Assembly: GCA_002297645.1 (NCBI GenBank)
Contig: DBMH01000119.1
Location: 1 to 6,676, forward strand
DNA: 6,676 nucleotides
Reading direction: 5' to 3'
From: Rhodanobacteraceae bacterium UBA703
GTDB lineage: Bacteria > Pseudomonadota > Gammaproteobacteria > Xanthomonadales > Rhodanobacteraceae
Shown here: piece after piece, positions 5,811-6,676 of the stretch
Position numbering within the stretch: position 1 is the stretch's first letter
How the letters are laid out: every line of letters starts with the position of its first letter
Notes under the pieces: generated by a model
Database searches by the model: none
The model's input: only the letters and a program-made list of their open reading frames with translations
What the model was told of the DNA's origin: nothing
Translations under genes and position numbers: made by a program

Positions 5811-6676
5811 TCACAGCGCGGAAAGATTGGCGTAGGCGAGCACGAGGCGCTTGCGTCCGGCCGCGGCGAAATTGACCTCGACCAGCGTGTGCGCGCCCGC
5901 GCCTTCGTAGCCGAGCACGACGCCTTCGCCGAAGCTGGCATGGGCGACGCGCTGGCCGAGCTTGAACGGGGCGGACGGCTCCACCACGGCGCTGCTGGAG
6001 CGTCCCGCGAACGCCGGCCGGCTGACCTGCACGCGCGGACGCACCTCGTTCAGGAGTTCGGCCGGAATCTCGTTGAGGAAGCGCGACGGCCGCGCGTACG
6101 ACTCGACGCCGTGCAGGCGCCGCGATTCGGCGTAGCTCAGCACGAGCTGCACGCGCGCGCGCGTGATGCCGACGTAGGCGAGCCGGCGCTCCTCTTCGAG
6201 CCGGCCGGGTTCCTCGGTCGATTTCTGGCTCGGGAACAGGCCGTCCTCGAGACCGACCAGGAACACCAGCGGGAACTCGAGTCCCTTGGCCGAATGCAGC
6301 GTCATCAGCTGCACGCAGTCCTGCCACGCTTCGCCCTGGCCCTCGCCGGCCTCGAGCGCGGCGTGCGAGAGGAACGCGGAAAGCTCGGACAGGCCGGCCT
6401 CGACGTCGTCCGGCGTGCGCCGGAAACGCGCGGCGACGTTGACGAGTTCGTCCAGGTTCTCGACGCGCGATTCCGCGCTGCCGCGGCTGTCCTTCTCGTA
6501 GAACTCGCGCAGGCCGGAGCGCGCGATCGCGTGCTCGATCTGCTCGGCCAGCGTCAGCGCGGTGTCGCCCGCCTCGGCCTCGTCGACGCTGTCGCGCGGC
6601 GGCGCCGACGGCGCGAGGCAGTCGCGCGCGAGCGCCTCGATCAGTTCGAGGAAGCCGCGCAGCGCGTTCTTCGCGC
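5811..6676 (-). CDS. uvrD: DNA helicase II UvrD, C-terminal part (N-terminus beyond window)
   Basis: UvrD is a cytoplasmic superfamily 1A, 3'-to-5' DNA helicase that removes the excised oligonucleotide and UvrC in nucleotide excision repair and unwinds the nicked strand in MutHLS-type mismatch repair. The window holds the last 287 complete codons, ending at TGA 5811-5813. Residues 1 to about 115 of this fragment are part of helical domain 2. Next come helicase motif V (VQLMTLHSAKGLEFP, from about residue 118, then GLEDGLFPSQ) and motif VI (EEERRLAYVGITRAR). A variable Pro/Ser linker precedes the C-terminal Tudor-like domain (LGQRVAHASFGEGVVLGYEG, closing LVLAYANLSAL), which is typical of UvrD and PcrA and fits UvrD here. 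The ATP-binding motifs lie beyond the right edge. The reading frame is intact. The downstream nuclease is 145 bp away and unlikely to be functionally linked. Confidence 0.96.
   Translation of the reverse strand, partial: AKNALRGFLELIEALARDCLAPSAPPRDSVDEAEAGDTALTLAEQIEHAIARSGLREFYEKDSRGSAESRVENLDELVNVAARFRRTPDDVEAGLSELSAFLSHAALEAGEGQGEAWQDCVQLMTLHSAKGLEFPLVFLVGLEDGLFPSQKSTEEPGRLEEERRLAYVGITRARVQLVLSYAESRRLHGVESYARPSRFLNEIPAELLNEVRPRVQVSRPAFAGRSSSAVVEPSAPFKLGQRVAHASFGEGVVLGYEGAGAHTLVEVNFAAAGRKRLVLAYANLSAL

Noticed and set aside
5666..5941. Upstream extension of the nuclease frame to an ATG at 5941.
   Set aside because: The extra 92 codons overlap the uvrD 3' end in another frame, look like shadow sequence (Ser/Arg/Ala-rich), and would bury the signal peptide. 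GGGAG plus the signal peptide place the start at 5665.
5764..6327. A 187-codon minus-strand frame overlapping uvrD.
   Set aside because: It is an alternative frame of uvrD; motifs V and VI and the Tudor-like domain are all in the other frame.
1..6676. Mobile elements, CRISPR arrays, tRNA or rRNA genes.
   Set aside because: I found no terminal inverted repeats, transposase motifs, regularly spaced long repeats or tRNA-like structure in the window.

Overview
The window is very GC-rich and all three supported genes lie on the minus strand. Gene style, strong G/C preference at third codon positions and a C-terminal IFKDGFE tail suggest a gammaproteobacterium of the Xanthomonadales/Lysobacterales type (Lysobacter, Dokdonella or relatives). 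That placement is inference from protein style, not a database match.

Read in the direction of transcription (right to left), the window holds three genes. First is the 3' end of uvrD (6676-5811), whose 5' part lies beyond the right edge. After a 145-bp gap comes a complete 938-residue exported nuclease (5665-2849): signal peptide, lamin-tail domain, Calx-beta domain, OB-fold-like region, and a DNase I-like endonuclease/exonuclease/phosphatase (EEP) domain with every catalytic motif present. A strong intrinsic terminator (2791-2820) follows. After a 201-bp gap comes a large exported protein (2647 to beyond base 1; 882 residues visible): signal peptide, two lamin-tail domains, an Ig/cadherin-like domain, a DUF3616-type region and the first residues of another Ig-like domain.

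The nuclease and the DUF3616 protein share a homologous N-terminal module of about 180 residues, including four Cys in matching places. They look like secreted paralogs whose C-terminal cargo has diverged. A terminator separates them, so they are probably transcribed separately. Each carries, about 80 bp upstream of its start codon, a run of 7-bp units repeating every 11 bp. The spacing resembles a PhoB box but the sequence match is imperfect. One hypothesis is shared control, for instance phosphate limitation, of two extracellular proteins. uvrD is a housekeeping repair gene and is probably only a neighbour.

No RNA gene, insertion sequence, CRISPR array, attachment site or origin was seen. 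The long open frames on the plus strand and in the other minus frames are GC-driven shadows of these genes.
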